A program made the translations under genes and the position numbers. From assembly GCA_019096065.1 (NCBI GenBank), contig JAGUCH010000006.1, positions 20,001 to 84,000 of the forward strand: DNA of 64,000 nucleotides, read 5' to 3'. This document shows positions 10,964-22,706 of this stretch, piece after piece (the first letter of the stretch is position 1; each line of letters starts with the position of its first letter). The stretch is from Paracyclopina nana. Lineage: Eukaryota > Arthropoda > Copepoda > Cyclopoida > Cyclopettidae. The notes below the pieces were generated by a model, which had not been told where the DNA came from, made no database searches, and saw nothing but the letters and a program-made list of their open reading frames with translations.

Positions 10964-11421
10964 CACAGTGGGTCAAAAAGCCATTTTCACGCGCACGAGA
11001 AAATCCGCCAAATCGCCCAAATTTTCATTTAACCACCAATTTTCAAATTCTAATTGGGTTGACTTCTAGGCAATGAAAAGAGCCAAAAATGGTTTGAATT
11101 GACAGATACATATTCAAATTTGACTTCGAAATCAAACTTTGCCTGAAAAAGTGTTCAGCAAGAAAAATGGTAGAATAGCCATTTTTGGCCATTTTTTGGG
11201 AATCCATAACTTTTGATTGGAATCGAATTGAATTGTTCTTTTATGACTGAGAGGTCAATCAGACCCCATTTAATGATTATTCATCAAAATTGGCTGCGGA
11301 AATTTGCGGACTTGGGAGCCCAGAATGATAGTTTTTAGCTTACGGCCCTATGAAAATTGACTCCTACGATTTCGCGAGTTTTTTTCCCGTGCGCGTCCAG
11401 AAGGCATTTTGAGCCACTGTG
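10964..11421. mobile_element. CACAGTG-ended MITE (Transib-like), complete, 458 bp
   Basis: The element starts CACAGTGGGTCAAAAAGCC and ends with the inverse of a similar terminus (GGCATTTTGAGCCACTGTG). It is flanked by the perfect 5-bp duplication CACTT (10959-10963 and 11422-11426). A second complete copy at 34390-34855 has the same ends and its own 5-bp duplication, and a truncated copy lies at 5142-5380. CAC-type heptamer ends with 5-bp duplications are the hallmark of Transib transposons, relatives of RAG1. No coding frame is present, so it would need a transposase made elsewhere. Confidence 0.82.
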
Positions 11422-12015
11422 CACTTGTAGCTTCTCTGAGTGATAACAATAATAAATATGACTTTGGAAGCTAAATCACATTTAAGGAAAAATTCGTTTT
11501 TTCAGCCTAATGCATAATCAAAATAATATGTACAAATGGAATCAAGATTGTGGAAGCCTCAATTTTTGCATAATTTGGGCTAAATAAGCCCTGCATTTGA
11601 GCGCGTTTCCCGCTTTTCAAAAATGATCTGAGGACCTCAAAGGCAGCATCATTTCCTATTATTGCTTAATTTAAAAAATGAAGATATTATTGTAGCCTAT
11701 AACCATGACATGGCCAAGATGATCTATAGTATAAGGTGAGCTCTATGCGCAGCTTTACTATAGCACGTCATCGGACTATGCTATGGTAGGGTGCAGGACA
11801 AAATTTCTATTTAAATCTGTGGATTCTTCTTTGTGTTAGAATATATGGATTCAAAATTATCCCCAAGAACCCATAAAAACAGCCAGAATTTATGTTATGA
11901 AGAGCTAAAGTTTGAAAAAGGCTGGTAACACTTTCAGGCATGTGATGCGAGCAAGCGTGAGCGCTCACTCTCATACTGGTTTATCCAGTTCTTGAATTTG
12001 AATTTCGCGCTATTT
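11422..12015. other. Intergenic, nothing recognised
   Basis: AT-rich DNA between the MITE and a possible exon remnant. No repeat or gene recognised. Confidence 0.5.
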
Positions 12016-12384
12016 TTATGTACTAGCGCTACTGGAGCGCTCCCTTGCGGAGGACAAAATAACTATCATAGTTTCGTGATTCAAAAGTAGAATTGTTCCG
12101 TCAGGATTGCTCGATAGAGATGCCCCTGGACATGGCCAGCCATTTGATGACGTTCGTAAAATATTATAGATCATCTTGGAAATTCCATTGTTTCCCATCG
12201 TACTATTTTCATAACATTCCACATCTGCATAAAAGCTGAAAAGTTTGTCACAATCTTGGCAGAAATTGCTTGAAAAGAGGAGCCACAGAGCCAGCCTATA
12301 ATGATGGGTAAATGCACAGGTGAAATCTACCTTGTGTTCATCTACCTGTAAAAAACAGAGGAGTGCAGTAGATGAGCAGAGCAT
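12016..12384 (-). pseudogene. Possible orphan exon or gene remnant
   Basis: An open frame of 122 codons on the - strand has protein-like composition, with several Cys residues and segments such as NFCQDCDKLFSFYADVEC. Its upstream edge carries an acceptor-like TTTTTACAG followed by GTAGATGAACAC. No start exon, downstream exon or family was recognised, and it lies directly in front of the laminin gene. It may be a remnant of a secreted-protein gene or a chance open frame. Confidence 0.25.
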
Positions 12385-12572
12385 GCACTGCAGTCAGGTG
12401 ATCCTGGCTCAAACTCTCAACTTGGCTGAGGATTTCAGCTGGAATCATTTAGTGTCAGTGTTCAGTGTGGTGCCACATGTGTTTGGCAGATGTTGACACA
12501 TGATTCAGAGCAATTGTAAAACTTGAACTCTGCTGCTGTTTGTAGTTAGAAGATGCTGCTGCAGGAGTAAGC

Positions 12573-15500
12573 ATGAAGGACAAAAACTTGCTCAAAGTGG
12601 GGATCTGCCTCCTGTTGGCCCTCCATACTTCAGGTAAGCCAGACAGTCAAATACACTAGCTCTCTCAAAATCAGGTTCAAACATGTCCAAACATGTTTTA
12701 GGCATTCCCTTGGCCCAGTCGAGCAGTCGAAATGACTTTTTTTCTAGGCTCACAAGCCAAGCAGATCCTAATTGTACGTATCATCATCATCTAAAAAACT
12801 GAATGGCAAGCAAAAGCGAGGTGAAAAACAATTTGGAGCAACCATGGTTTTTTGCTGATCCCCATGAGTTAAAGTCACTTGCCTAGCTTTGCTTGCCATT
12901 CAAAAGGTTGATCTAAGCTTGGATCAACTATGCAAAGTCACACTTATGGTAGACCTAGCTTAATATTAAATTGGGCGGTGATGGTTCAGGTTCAGGTTCA
13001 GGTTAAGGCTTAGTTTGAGTATTATGGTGATGGCTTTGTAATAATGGTGGTGTTGGTCATGCTCTTCTTTCCCTACTAACTGTAGAGGCGTACACGCCTG
13101 TGGGTCGAGGCTGCGATGAGCAGAGCTGCTACCCAGCAACTGGAAACCTCCTGATTGGCAGGCAAGACAAGTTGAGCGCCACTTCAACATGTGGATCCAA
13201 AAGAAAGGAACGTTACTGCATATTGTCTCACCTTGACGACACCAGCCTCGACTCGCAAAAGTGCTTTTGGTGCGACTCATCACCAGAGGGACTCAGGGCC
13301 AACCCCAGGACCTCCCACAGGGTGCAGAACATTGTGTACAGGTGGGAGCCTCCAGAGGAGTCCAGGGTGAACCAGTACCGCACTTGGTGGCAGGCGGAGA
13401 ACAGTGTTCAGAATGTCACCATTCAACTTGACCTCGAGGCTGAATTCCATGTGACCCATCTGATCATAACGTACAAGTCCTTCAGGCCAGCTGCTATGTA
13501 CATTGAAAAGTCCTATGACTGGGGCAAAACTTGGAAAATCACCAGATACTTTGCTGCTGAGTGTGACAAGTCTTTCCCTGGAGTCTCCCAGGTATCAACT
13601 CAAAATCTAGTGGAGAGGATTGTATTATAACTGATCTTTTCAGGGCAATTCCGTCAACTTGAATGACACAGTGTGCCAGTCCAGGTACTCCAGGATTGTG
13701 CCAAGTACTTTTGGTACAGTGATCTACAGAGTGCTGCCCAATAACATCAACATCAACAGTGCAGGATTCAACCCTTACTCAAGGGAAGTTCAAGACTTGC
13801 TCAAGACAACAAATTTGAGGATCGTCATGACCCAGTTGCACACAATGGGAGATGAAAACTTGCTTGAAACAACTCGACAAGATGTTAGGGTAAGTTATCA
13901 TGCAGTGACTCTTATAGATTTAATCTTCTTTGAGCTTAATTCTTAAAAAAATAATTTCAACCAAGCTATAAAAATTACAGCCCTTTTCATTATTTAGTAA
14001 AAGTAAACATATTTTCATAGAAGAAAATTGAGACTGTGTTATTGCTACTTGCAGGAAAAATACTATTATGCCATCTATGATATGACAGTCCGAGGCTCCT
14101 GCTCGTGTTATGGCCATGCCCAAGAGTGCTTACCAGAAAAGGAGGAGCATGCCAAGATCATTGGCATGGTTCATGGCAAGTGCAACTGCACTCACAACAC
14201 CATGGGCAATAACTGCGAGTATTGCCTACCAGACCACAATGATGTCCCATGGAGGCCAGCAACAGGCAAAAAGAAGAATGAATGCAAAAGTATGGCTTAA
14301 TATTAATTCAAAAAGTCCATCAAGTGTCAATTCTTGGCAATTTCAGAGTGCAACTGCAATGACCATGCGGATACATGCTACTTCAACCCTGCTGTGTACA
14401 CAGCCTCTGGCAACGTTTCGGGGGGAGTGTGTGACAATTGCACCCACAACACTGAGGGAATCAAGTGTGAATACTGCAAGGACGGCTTCTTCCAGGATCC
14501 TACCCTGCCCTTGAACCACCCAGAGATCTGCAAACGTAAGATGCCAATGTATTGAGAAAGCTATTCAAAAAAGCAATTCATGTTGTTCTGGCTGCTGTAT
14601 ATGGATGATTTGATTTTCAGAATGCGATTGTGAGCCTGATGGCACAGTGGATGAGGGCCTATGCGATGGTCGCACCGATGAAGAAGAAGGACTGATTGCA
14701 GGACAATGTCACTGCAAGACTTTTGTTGATGGGCCCAGGTGTGACAAGTGCCTGAATGGCTATTGGAACTTCACTGCAGACAACCCGGATGGATGCCAAG
14801 AGTGCACTTGCGAAATAGCTGGTATTGTGTCCAATGATGGGTGTGATCAGAACACGGGTGATTGCACCTGCAAGAGGTTTGTCATTGGCAGAGATTGTGA
14901 CCAGTGCATGGAGGAGCACTATGGCTTGGCTCAGGAAGATCCCAATGGGTGCAAGCCTTGTGACTGTGACATTGGAGGCTCCTATGACAACAATTGTGAC
15001 ATCATCACTGGACAGTGCAAATGTAGGCCTCAGGTCACTGGCAGGAGGTGCGATGAAGTGGCTGATGGCTATTTCACTGGAGCCTTGGACTATCTCCTCT
15101 TTGAAGGTGAACTTGCCAGTGGCAGCCAAAATCCAGTAAGTAGCCAGGCCATTTTTGTAAAGAAACGAGTCATATCATTGTATTTTAGCCAACAACTGTC
15201 ATCAAGAGGCAACCAAGCAAAGATCCCAATGGTAACACTTGGACAGGCTTTGGCTTCATGCAAGTCAATGAAGGCTCCACTCTGACCTTTGACATCCCTG
15301 CCATTTTCACTGACATGGACTATGATTTGGTCATCAGGCATGAGCATGTGGCCAACTCTCCCAATACATGGGACAATGCCAATGTTGAGCTCATTCGCCT
15401 GGATGGACCAGTAAATCCTGCTGGCAAGTGCAATGAGACCCAGGATGGAAAGGTCCCCTTCAAAATGGCACCAGAGCAACTGTACACTGAAATTGGCTCC

Positions 15501-18500
15501 TTGTGTCTGGAGGAGGGCCAAAGGTACCAGCTCAAGTTTACCTTTGATCGCTATGACTCTGGAGCACCTGACCCCAAAAACAACATTCTGATTGATTCTG
15601 TAAGTTCAGGCAGCTAAATAATCATTGCATATATTCTCTCTTACAAAAAAGGGCATACTTTCAGATTGCCCTTCTGCCAAAGACTGAGAGTCTTGGACTA
15701 TTTGATGACCAAGAACCAGCATTGTCGCTAAGGCAAGCCTATGAGGAGAACAAGTGCAGGGATGTGTTTGTGGCTGGCCAAAGACCAAGCTCTTTCAACC
15801 TGACTGAACCCTGCAGAGATGTCCTCAAGTCAATTTCCATGTATTCCTTTGAGGGGGGCTTTGAAAAGAAGTGTGAATGCGACAACACTGGGTCCCAGTC
15901 GAGTCTTTGCGACAAGTACACTGGCCAGTGCCCCTGCAAGAAAAATGTGGCGGGTCGCAGGTGCAACCGCTGTGCCCCTGGCTTCTACGGGTTTGGAGCT
16001 GATGGATGCCTGCGTAAGTCTAAGTTTAAGTGTGCTACATACAACAGTTCTTGGACTATCCTTTTTTAGCCTGCAACTGTCACAATATTGGCTCCCTGGA
16101 CCCCTTCTGCAGGGAGACAGACGGCCAGTGCAACTGTGCTGAAAATGCCTATGGAAGACAGTGCAACGAGTGCCAGCCTGGATACTGGAATTTCCCCAAT
16201 TGCCAAGTGTGTGAATGCAATGGGCATGCACCCACATGCGATGCCTTGACTGGAGAGTGCCTATCCTGTGCTGAATCAACCACAGGGTTTCATTGCGAGG
16301 TGTGCCTTGATGGATACTATGGCAATCCGACCATTGAGGGCAATATTCCCTGCAAAGAGTGTCCCTGTCCCAACACCAAGGCGTCTGGACATTCATTTGC
16401 TGACCGCTGCTATTTGGACACTACAAACAATGAGCCAATCTGTGATTGCCACCCTGAATATGAGGCACCCAGATGCTCGTCTTGTGCTAACAACTTCTTT
16501 GGCAATCCCGAGATCCCAGGGGGGTCTTGTGTTCCCTGCAATTGTAGTGACAACTGGAATGAGGGAGACACTGGCAACTGCAACCCCAGTACTGGAGTGT
16601 GCCTCAAGTGCCTTTTCAACACTGAAGGAGACCATTGCGAATACTGCAAGCCTGGATACTTTGGCAATGCTGTGGGAGATGTGTGCAAAGAGTGCAAATG
16701 CGATGAACTGGGCACAGATCCTGATAAATTTGATTGTGACCGTTCCACAGGAGACTGCCATTGCTTACCTAATGTTGTTGGCCCAGCTTGTGACAAGTAA
16801 GTACTCAACTATGCAATTTATATGCCAGGGGGATTCATCATATTACTTGCCAGGTGTGCTCCGAATCATTGGAAGATTGCCTCTGGGGAGGGATGTGAGC
16901 ATTGCGATTGTGATCCAGTGGGATCTCTATCTGAGACCTGCAATGAGTTTGATGGCCAGTGTGAATGCAAGGAAGGATTTGGGGGCAGGAGATGCGACCA
17001 ATGCAAGGAGAACTTCTATGGCGACCCCCAAGTGGAGTGCTTTGAGTGCAACTGCAACCCTCAGGGATCAATGTCATTCCAGTGTGACCACATAACTGGC
17101 AAATGTGTCTGCCTTGAAGGTAATTCAGTATAAACCTTTTCTTTTTTTTCAGCTAAATGGCCAACAACAGGATTTGCCTTTCAGATTTAGTAGGATTCAC
17201 TTAACTAACAGTCTATCCTAGGTTGCATGCATTGGTGGTAGAGGTTAAGCAAGCTTGTTAAATCAGTCAGTAACATCTGTTCCACTTTCAGGCATTGGCG
17301 GAGAGAAGTGTGACCAGTGTGCAAGAGGTTATGTCCAAGAGGCTCACCTCACTGAAGACCACCCAGTTTTGAACAAGACCATTCCCTATGGGGAAGTTCC
17401 CATGTGCTTACCTTGCGGAGAATGCTTCACCAATTGGGACCGGATCATAGATGAGCTTAAGAACAAAACAGATGCCCAAGTCTCCAAGGCTGAACAAGTG
17501 AAGGTCACTGGTGCAACTGGAGCCTACTCCAGAGCTTTTGAGAAGATGGAGGCCAACTTAAAGGAGATCAAGACAATCTTGGATGGAGCTTCAATCTCTA
17601 ATGAGGAGCTATCCGCTGTGCAAAATGAAATTGACTCCATTTCTGGTGTGCTAACCAAGACCACCAAGGAATTGGAAGGCCTGGACTCAACTCTGGCTGG
17701 TACAAAGCAATCAATCCTGCAAGCTAGGTCAACATTGGATGACTTGAAGAAAGAGGCAGACAAGAGGAAGCGACAAGCCATGGACATGAAGGATAAGATC
17801 ACAAGGTTGCAGGAAGCAAATGTTGAAGGGGCCTTGAACCTCACTCAAGAGGCTAGGGACAAATCCATGGAGGCCAAGAGGAAAGTAGAAATGGTCCAAA
17901 TGGAGGGGGGTGATCTCACCAACTCTGAGGACCAGAGGAAGCGAACAGAGACATTGATGAAGTCGGTGAAGGACCGCTTTGAGGAGACTCAGAGGCAAAA
18001 CCAGCAGACCCTGAGTGACATTGTCACTCAAATAACAAATTTGGAGTCCAAGATCCCAACCTTGAACAAGCAGGTTTGTGATGGACAGACCACAGTGGAT
18101 GCCCCATGCGATTCCCTCTGCGGGGGGGCTGGTTGTGGCAAGTGTGGTGGCATATCATGTTTAAATGGGGCCCTTTCCAAAGCGGAAGAGGCTGTCAGGT
18201 CGGCAGAGTCAGCCAACCTCATGCTTGTTGACAAAGATAGGGATGCTGAGAAGGTTCTGTTGGACATCACCAAGGCTCATGGCAAAGCGGTTAAGGCTGC
18301 CAATGAGGCTCAGGCTGCTCATGACTTGGCGTCTGAGGCTCACAACCGATCAGTTGGAGAGCTGGAAAGGTCTTCCAAGCTTGTAGCAGACATAACTGCT
18401 TTCACCCAAAGGGAAAAGGCTACTCCCGAGAGCATCCAAGCCCTTGCAGATGAGGTGGGACTTTTTGATTTACAATCTAGCTAATCTGTATCAAGCTCAT

Positions 18501-19439
18501 CTGTTGCAGTGTTTGAGTGCTGAGCTCAACTTGAGGGATGACCAGATCCAGCAGTTGGCTGAAAACATCAACAATGCCATTGTTGGAGTTGCTGATGTGG
18601 ACCAGATCATTGCCGACACAGCTGATGACCTTTTGGCAGCTCAAGACCTCCAAAGGAGAGCAGAGGCTGTTCAAGCTGAAGCCAGGGCCCAGTTGGACAA
18701 TGCTGAGAATGTGACTAAAGCTCTGAGCTTGGCAGAGGAGTCCCAGAATGCAGCTGACATTGCCATCACTCAAACCAGGGAGGACATTGACAGGGTTAGA
18801 GCAGACCTTGGACAAATTCAAAATGACATGGAAATTGCTGTGATTGCAGCTGACAACTTGATCATCAATGTCCAAGACTTGGGCCTGAGGCAGAAGAGCC
18901 TTCAGACCGATTTCATCAAGAATGAGAACAGGGTGACCAAGGCCACAAATGCTGCTCTGAATGCCAAGAGCCAAGCAGACAAAGCCAACACTGAGCTGTA
19001 CCAACTCAACAATGGCTTTAAGAATGTCAGTGGAGCTTTGGCTGCCAAGACTGCATCCATTGGAGGCGCCAAAGACCTTGCGTTGGACCTTCAGCGAAGG
19101 GCAAATGACTTGGCGGCCCAGGCATCTAACAAATTAAGCTCATTGAATGGTAAGCTCAGCCTACTTTATGTTAAAGCAGTTGTTTTCAGCAGCCTTGCTT
19201 TTCCAGATGTGGAAATTGAGTTTGAGGAGAATGAGAGGAAACTGGCTGATCTTTCGGAGCAGTTGATCAAACTGAACTGTGACATGATGATCCACCTTCA
19301 GGTGATTGAAGACAAGTCCAACTTCTACCGCACCTGCACACCTCCAGCCACCTGGACTCCAATCTCAACTTGCACCTGTAGTCCAGGTGCCATGGAGCCC
19401 TCTTGCACTGCCAGAAGGGATGTCTCCCTTGACTACTAA
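12573..19439 (+). CDS. LanB1: Laminin subunit beta (beta-1 type)
   Basis: Thirteen exons in continuous phase give 1846 aa: 12573-12633, 13086-13591, 13644-13889, 14055-14289, 14347-14535, 14621-15135, 15189-15599, 15665-16013, 16070-16796, 16854-17119, 17292-18454, 18510-19149, 19207-19439. Laminin beta joins alpha and gamma chains in the basement-membrane heterotrimer. After a signal peptide comes the N-terminal LN polymerisation domain ([20 protein letters not shown]), then EGF-like LE repeats to about residue 550, the beta-specific LF domain (about 550-780), more LE repeats to about 1180, and a coiled coil to the end. The coiled coil is broken near 1430-1455 by the Cys-rich beta loop ([20 protein letters not shown]), diagnostic of beta chains. 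Length fits the family (about 1790 aa). The C terminus continues about 30 residues past the usual final Cys and adds four cysteines. Confidence 0.97.
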
Positions 19440-19587
19440 AGTTATCATTAAAAAAACAACACCTCTCTCATCACAATTTTGTAGTAGTTTTGTAAATAGA
19501 ATATAATCATTTTCACTCTTTGGGTATTTCAGACTTTCTTCTTTTTGTATCCATGGTCACAGATTAAAAAATTGAGTGCTCAGGTGC

Positions 19588-20843
19588 TTACTTAATGATT
19601 GAGTCTTGATTGCGACAAGTGTTCTGGTGCCAGTAGTTTTTGAAGTTACTGTAGCTATTTTGAAATTGGAAGCCTTCATTGATGATATCACACAATTGGC
19701 ACTTGGTGCCTTGCTCCAATTCAGTTGTTTTGACCATGTACTCTGTGTGCCAACTTAGGTAAGCATCAAATAAGTCTGGCTTTGAGGCAATCAACTCCAA
19801 CTCTTTCATGAGTTCACTTGTAGAATTGAAATCTTCAGCATAAATGAAAGAGTTTGGCGGGGCAATTTGCTCATAATCTAGCCTGGTTAGGCCTCCCAAC
19901 ACAACAGGAATGAGTCCATATTTCAGGGCATTGAAGAATTTTTCAGTCACATACTCAAGGCAGAGGGAATTCTCAAAAGCCAGATAGAACTTGTAGTTTT
20001 TGGCTATTTCCTTGTAGGCCTCTTCTCCATCTGGTAGCTCTGTGACTGGTTCATCAGCACACTTTCCATAAGAGTCAATTTTTAAGGTGGAATTGGCCTC
20101 GAGCATGGCCTTGACTAGATCTTCTCTGTGATTCTCTGTCTGACAGTGGGAGACAATCCAGGCAATGTCCCTTGACCGCTCTTTGAGACTGGTTAAGCGG
20201 TTAAGGTGACCATCATCAGCTTTGACCACTGAGCCATAAGGCCTATAGATGTCAGCTGACCTTCTGTAGGTAAAAGTCAGGTTGAAAAAGTCATTCAATA
20301 TAGGGCTGCTCAAATTGGCTCCCAGGGGTGACTCAAACATGAACAAAATGAAGGCTGGCTCCACTCCTTGGTTCAACTTTGGAATTTCATGCCTTCTTCT
20401 CTTCAAGGCTTTGACCTCTGCCAAATCCAGTCCAACTCCATGGAAGAGCACAGCATCAATGAGAACATTTGGGTCAAACAATTTGGACCTCAAAGTTGTT
20501 GTGTAGCAATTCCTCCATTTATTGCAGCCTGTGAGAGGAAAATGAAAATGATTCTTAGTCAAACAATTGATACAGTACCTTTAAATCCTCGATTTCCAAC
20601 TCCCATTTGAAAATGGCGCCAATGCCAGTAAGAGTTCCAAAAGAGTATGGTTCTCCTCTCTGCAGCTTTTGGAGCATGGACTTTTTGTTGCAAGATTTCA
20701 ACCTTATTACTATTACTGGTGGCATTTAAAAGGAAGAAGGTGCAACTTAGCAGGAATGTAGGGAAAATTATTACAGCTGATCGTGGAAGAGGTTGCCACT
20801 TCCACTGCATTCTTCCAACTAAAGTACACATGCACCAGGTCAT
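19588..20843 (-). CDS. Alpha-1,3-fucosyltransferase (GT10 family)
   Basis: Two exons (20843-20579 and 20528-19588) give 401 aa. The enzyme transfers fucose from GDP-fucose to GlcNAc of glycans in the Golgi. The type II layout is visible: a short basic N-terminus, a hydrophobic anchor (SAVIIFPTFLLSCTFFLL), a stem, then the catalytic region. ILFWNSYW opens the family domain, LFMFESP and NLTFTYRRSADIYRPYG match the acceptor-side motifs, and FYLAFENSLCLEYVTEKFF with GLIPVVLGG is the GDP-fucose-binding signature. C-terminal CQLCDI and CRNQ cysteines fit family disulphides. The first ATG (20843) lies inside a donor-like CAGGTATGA, so the internal Met 12 (MQWKWQPL) may be the true start. The gene converges on laminin beta, with 148 bp between stop codons. 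Whether it modifies the N-glycan core or antennae cannot be told. Confidence 0.93.
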
Positions 20844-21190
20844 ACCTGACTAAAGAATAGGAAAGTTTCACCTGGGCTCGCCCATATGGCTTGTTCATTT
20901 TGCATTTTGTTCATACTCTAAATTGTCACTTCTCCTTCGCATTGGATGTTCTTGTCAGTTCTCGCTAAATGAAATCATTTCAACCGTGGAAGTTATAAAT
21001 GCTACTCAGGAGCAATTTTAGAGTTTTACTTTCAGTTCCTATAGGTAAAGTTTTGCTATATAGGCAAACATCTCATGGTGTCATGATTTTTATTGACTTC
21101 ATTGGTAAGCATTGCAATTTGCAAAGAGCGCTATCATGGATCAGCTTTAAGTATATCACTTTTTAGTTTGATAACTCGTTTTTAATTCAA
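20844..21190. other. Intergenic, nothing recognised
   Basis: The stretch lies between the fucosyltransferase start and the 3' end of the next - strand gene. It should hold the fucosyltransferase promoter; no motif stands out. Confidence 0.45.
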
Positions 21191-22468
21191 TTATCTTGTC
21201 ATTAGATCATCTTGGTTTGTGATCGTGGCCAAGAATGCATCATCTTCTACTGACGAGTGTCCTGCAAAATACAAAAAAGAACAGTGAAATACGTTAGAAA
21301 AACATAGATTGACATCAATAAGCTTTTGATGGCCATTAATTAATGAGATCAAAACATTGAGATTAGAGAAAGATGGAAAAAATCTACTACCACATGGTAA
21401 AATTTCATAGGGTCTCCTGGAATGATTATGTACATGAAAATACTCATGAAATTATCAGGTAATCATGCTAAAACTTACGACTTGAACGGTCAGAATCTTC
21501 CATTAGATTGGAGCCACTTCTTTGGCGGCCATTTTTGGCCATAATCTTCTTGGCATTTGAGGTTTCAGTGATGCTCACTGGTAAAGTAGCAGGCTGGAAA
21601 TCCAATGAAAGGCATTCATAGCTTAAAAATGAGAATATGGCAATTACCGAGTTGGCATCAGGGGGTTCTATGGCACCAATTGTCTTTGCACTCACTGATT
21701 TGCTTTGAACCACTTCTTGGTCATCATCTGATGAAGAGTCTTCCACTGTCATGTTAAGGCTGCGGTTTTCAGGGTCAATGCCTTCATCATCAGGGTCATT
21801 GTCAAACTGGTTAAGCGCTGAGTATTGATATGGCACCGACATTCTGAAACATGCATGCCTTTCATTGACACATGTGAGGAAAGCATTTATGCATGCTTAA
21901 TTATGTACGGAAAATCCAATATACTATTCAGTGCAGATGAATTGCAGACATAATTTGAACACGCAATGAACCCATTCATCAAGTATCGAGAGTTGTAATG
22001 ATCAATGTTGGCAAATGAAGTCATGTGAAATCTTGGCTCAATGAAATGAGCGCCTTCCAAGCTCAATTACATTTTAAGGAACTGACAAGAAATCTTGAAA
22101 GTTGCTCCTGTGTTGTATTGAAAACTCAAATGGTTGCAATGATTTTTTTACCTCCATGACTCAGGCTTGAACTTCCTCCATGAATAGACTGACAAGGTGA
22201 TGACACAGCCCACAACAAAAACACTGATGAAGGTGATGACCGATTCCCCAGCCATGGACAGAGGTGTAGTAGCAGCACCTGTCTCTGCCTCACCTGCACC
22301 TGCAGATTGGGCAGCTTCCATCAGGATGCCTTTGGTGGCATTGCTTCTCAGCTCTGGCCTAGCTTTGGTCTCTTCTACTTTGACATCTTTTTGGAAGGGG
22401 TCAGGAGTGGCAGCCTCAGCAATGGTGAAGGTCACTGCCAAAAGTAGCCAAATGTATTCCAATAACAT
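21191..22468 (-). CDS. Unrecognised type I membrane protein with acidic, Ser-rich tail
   Basis: Four exons in phase (22468-22152, 21843-21648, 21593-21479, 21261-21191) give 232 aa. Residues 1-19 are a signal peptide (MLLEYIWLLLAVTFTIAEA). The ectodomain is short (about 57 residues) with one N-glycosylation site (NAT, 43). A membrane helix spans about 77-96 (VITFISVFVVGCVITLSVYS), followed by a basic stop-transfer RKFKPESWR. The cytoplasmic tail of about 135 residues carries acidic and serine clusters (VEDSSSDDDQEVV, SGSNLMEDSDRSS), which resemble casein kinase 2 and acidic-cluster sorting sites. Exon 3 could read through its donor to an early stop, but the strong GTAAGT and an in-frame fourth exon favour the long form. 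No family was recognised. It is divergent with the next gene and shares its promoter. Confidence 0.72.
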
Positions 22469-22706
22469 CTTGGTTGTAGTAGTAGAAAAGTGACATCATA
22501 TGGTTGTGTTTCATGTGTTTCAGCTGAGAGTGAGAGAGAACTTCCACACACTGCACTACACTGGAGAGATAAGTGTGAGTTTTCAGCTGAAATGCTTTCC
22601 CTTGCAAGGGAAAGCTACTGTGCTTCTTTTGGAAGTGTGCTGGACCTCCTGTTGCAGGTTTTGTTGTTTACAATTTTTGTTCCTATTATTTCTACTTGGT
22701 TTTGAG
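22469..22706. promoter_or_regulatory. Bidirectional promoter region, 238 bp
   Basis: The start codons of the - strand type I membrane protein (22468) and the + strand Cys/His-motif protein (22707) are only 238 bp apart and point away from each other. Transcription of both must start here unless there are distant 5' exons. No TATA box stands out. Confidence 0.5.

Noticed and set aside
14659-15129. 156-codon - strand frame opposite laminin LE repeats, with others like it at 15830 and 16393
   Set aside because: Antisense shadows of the laminin exons, caused by codon composition.
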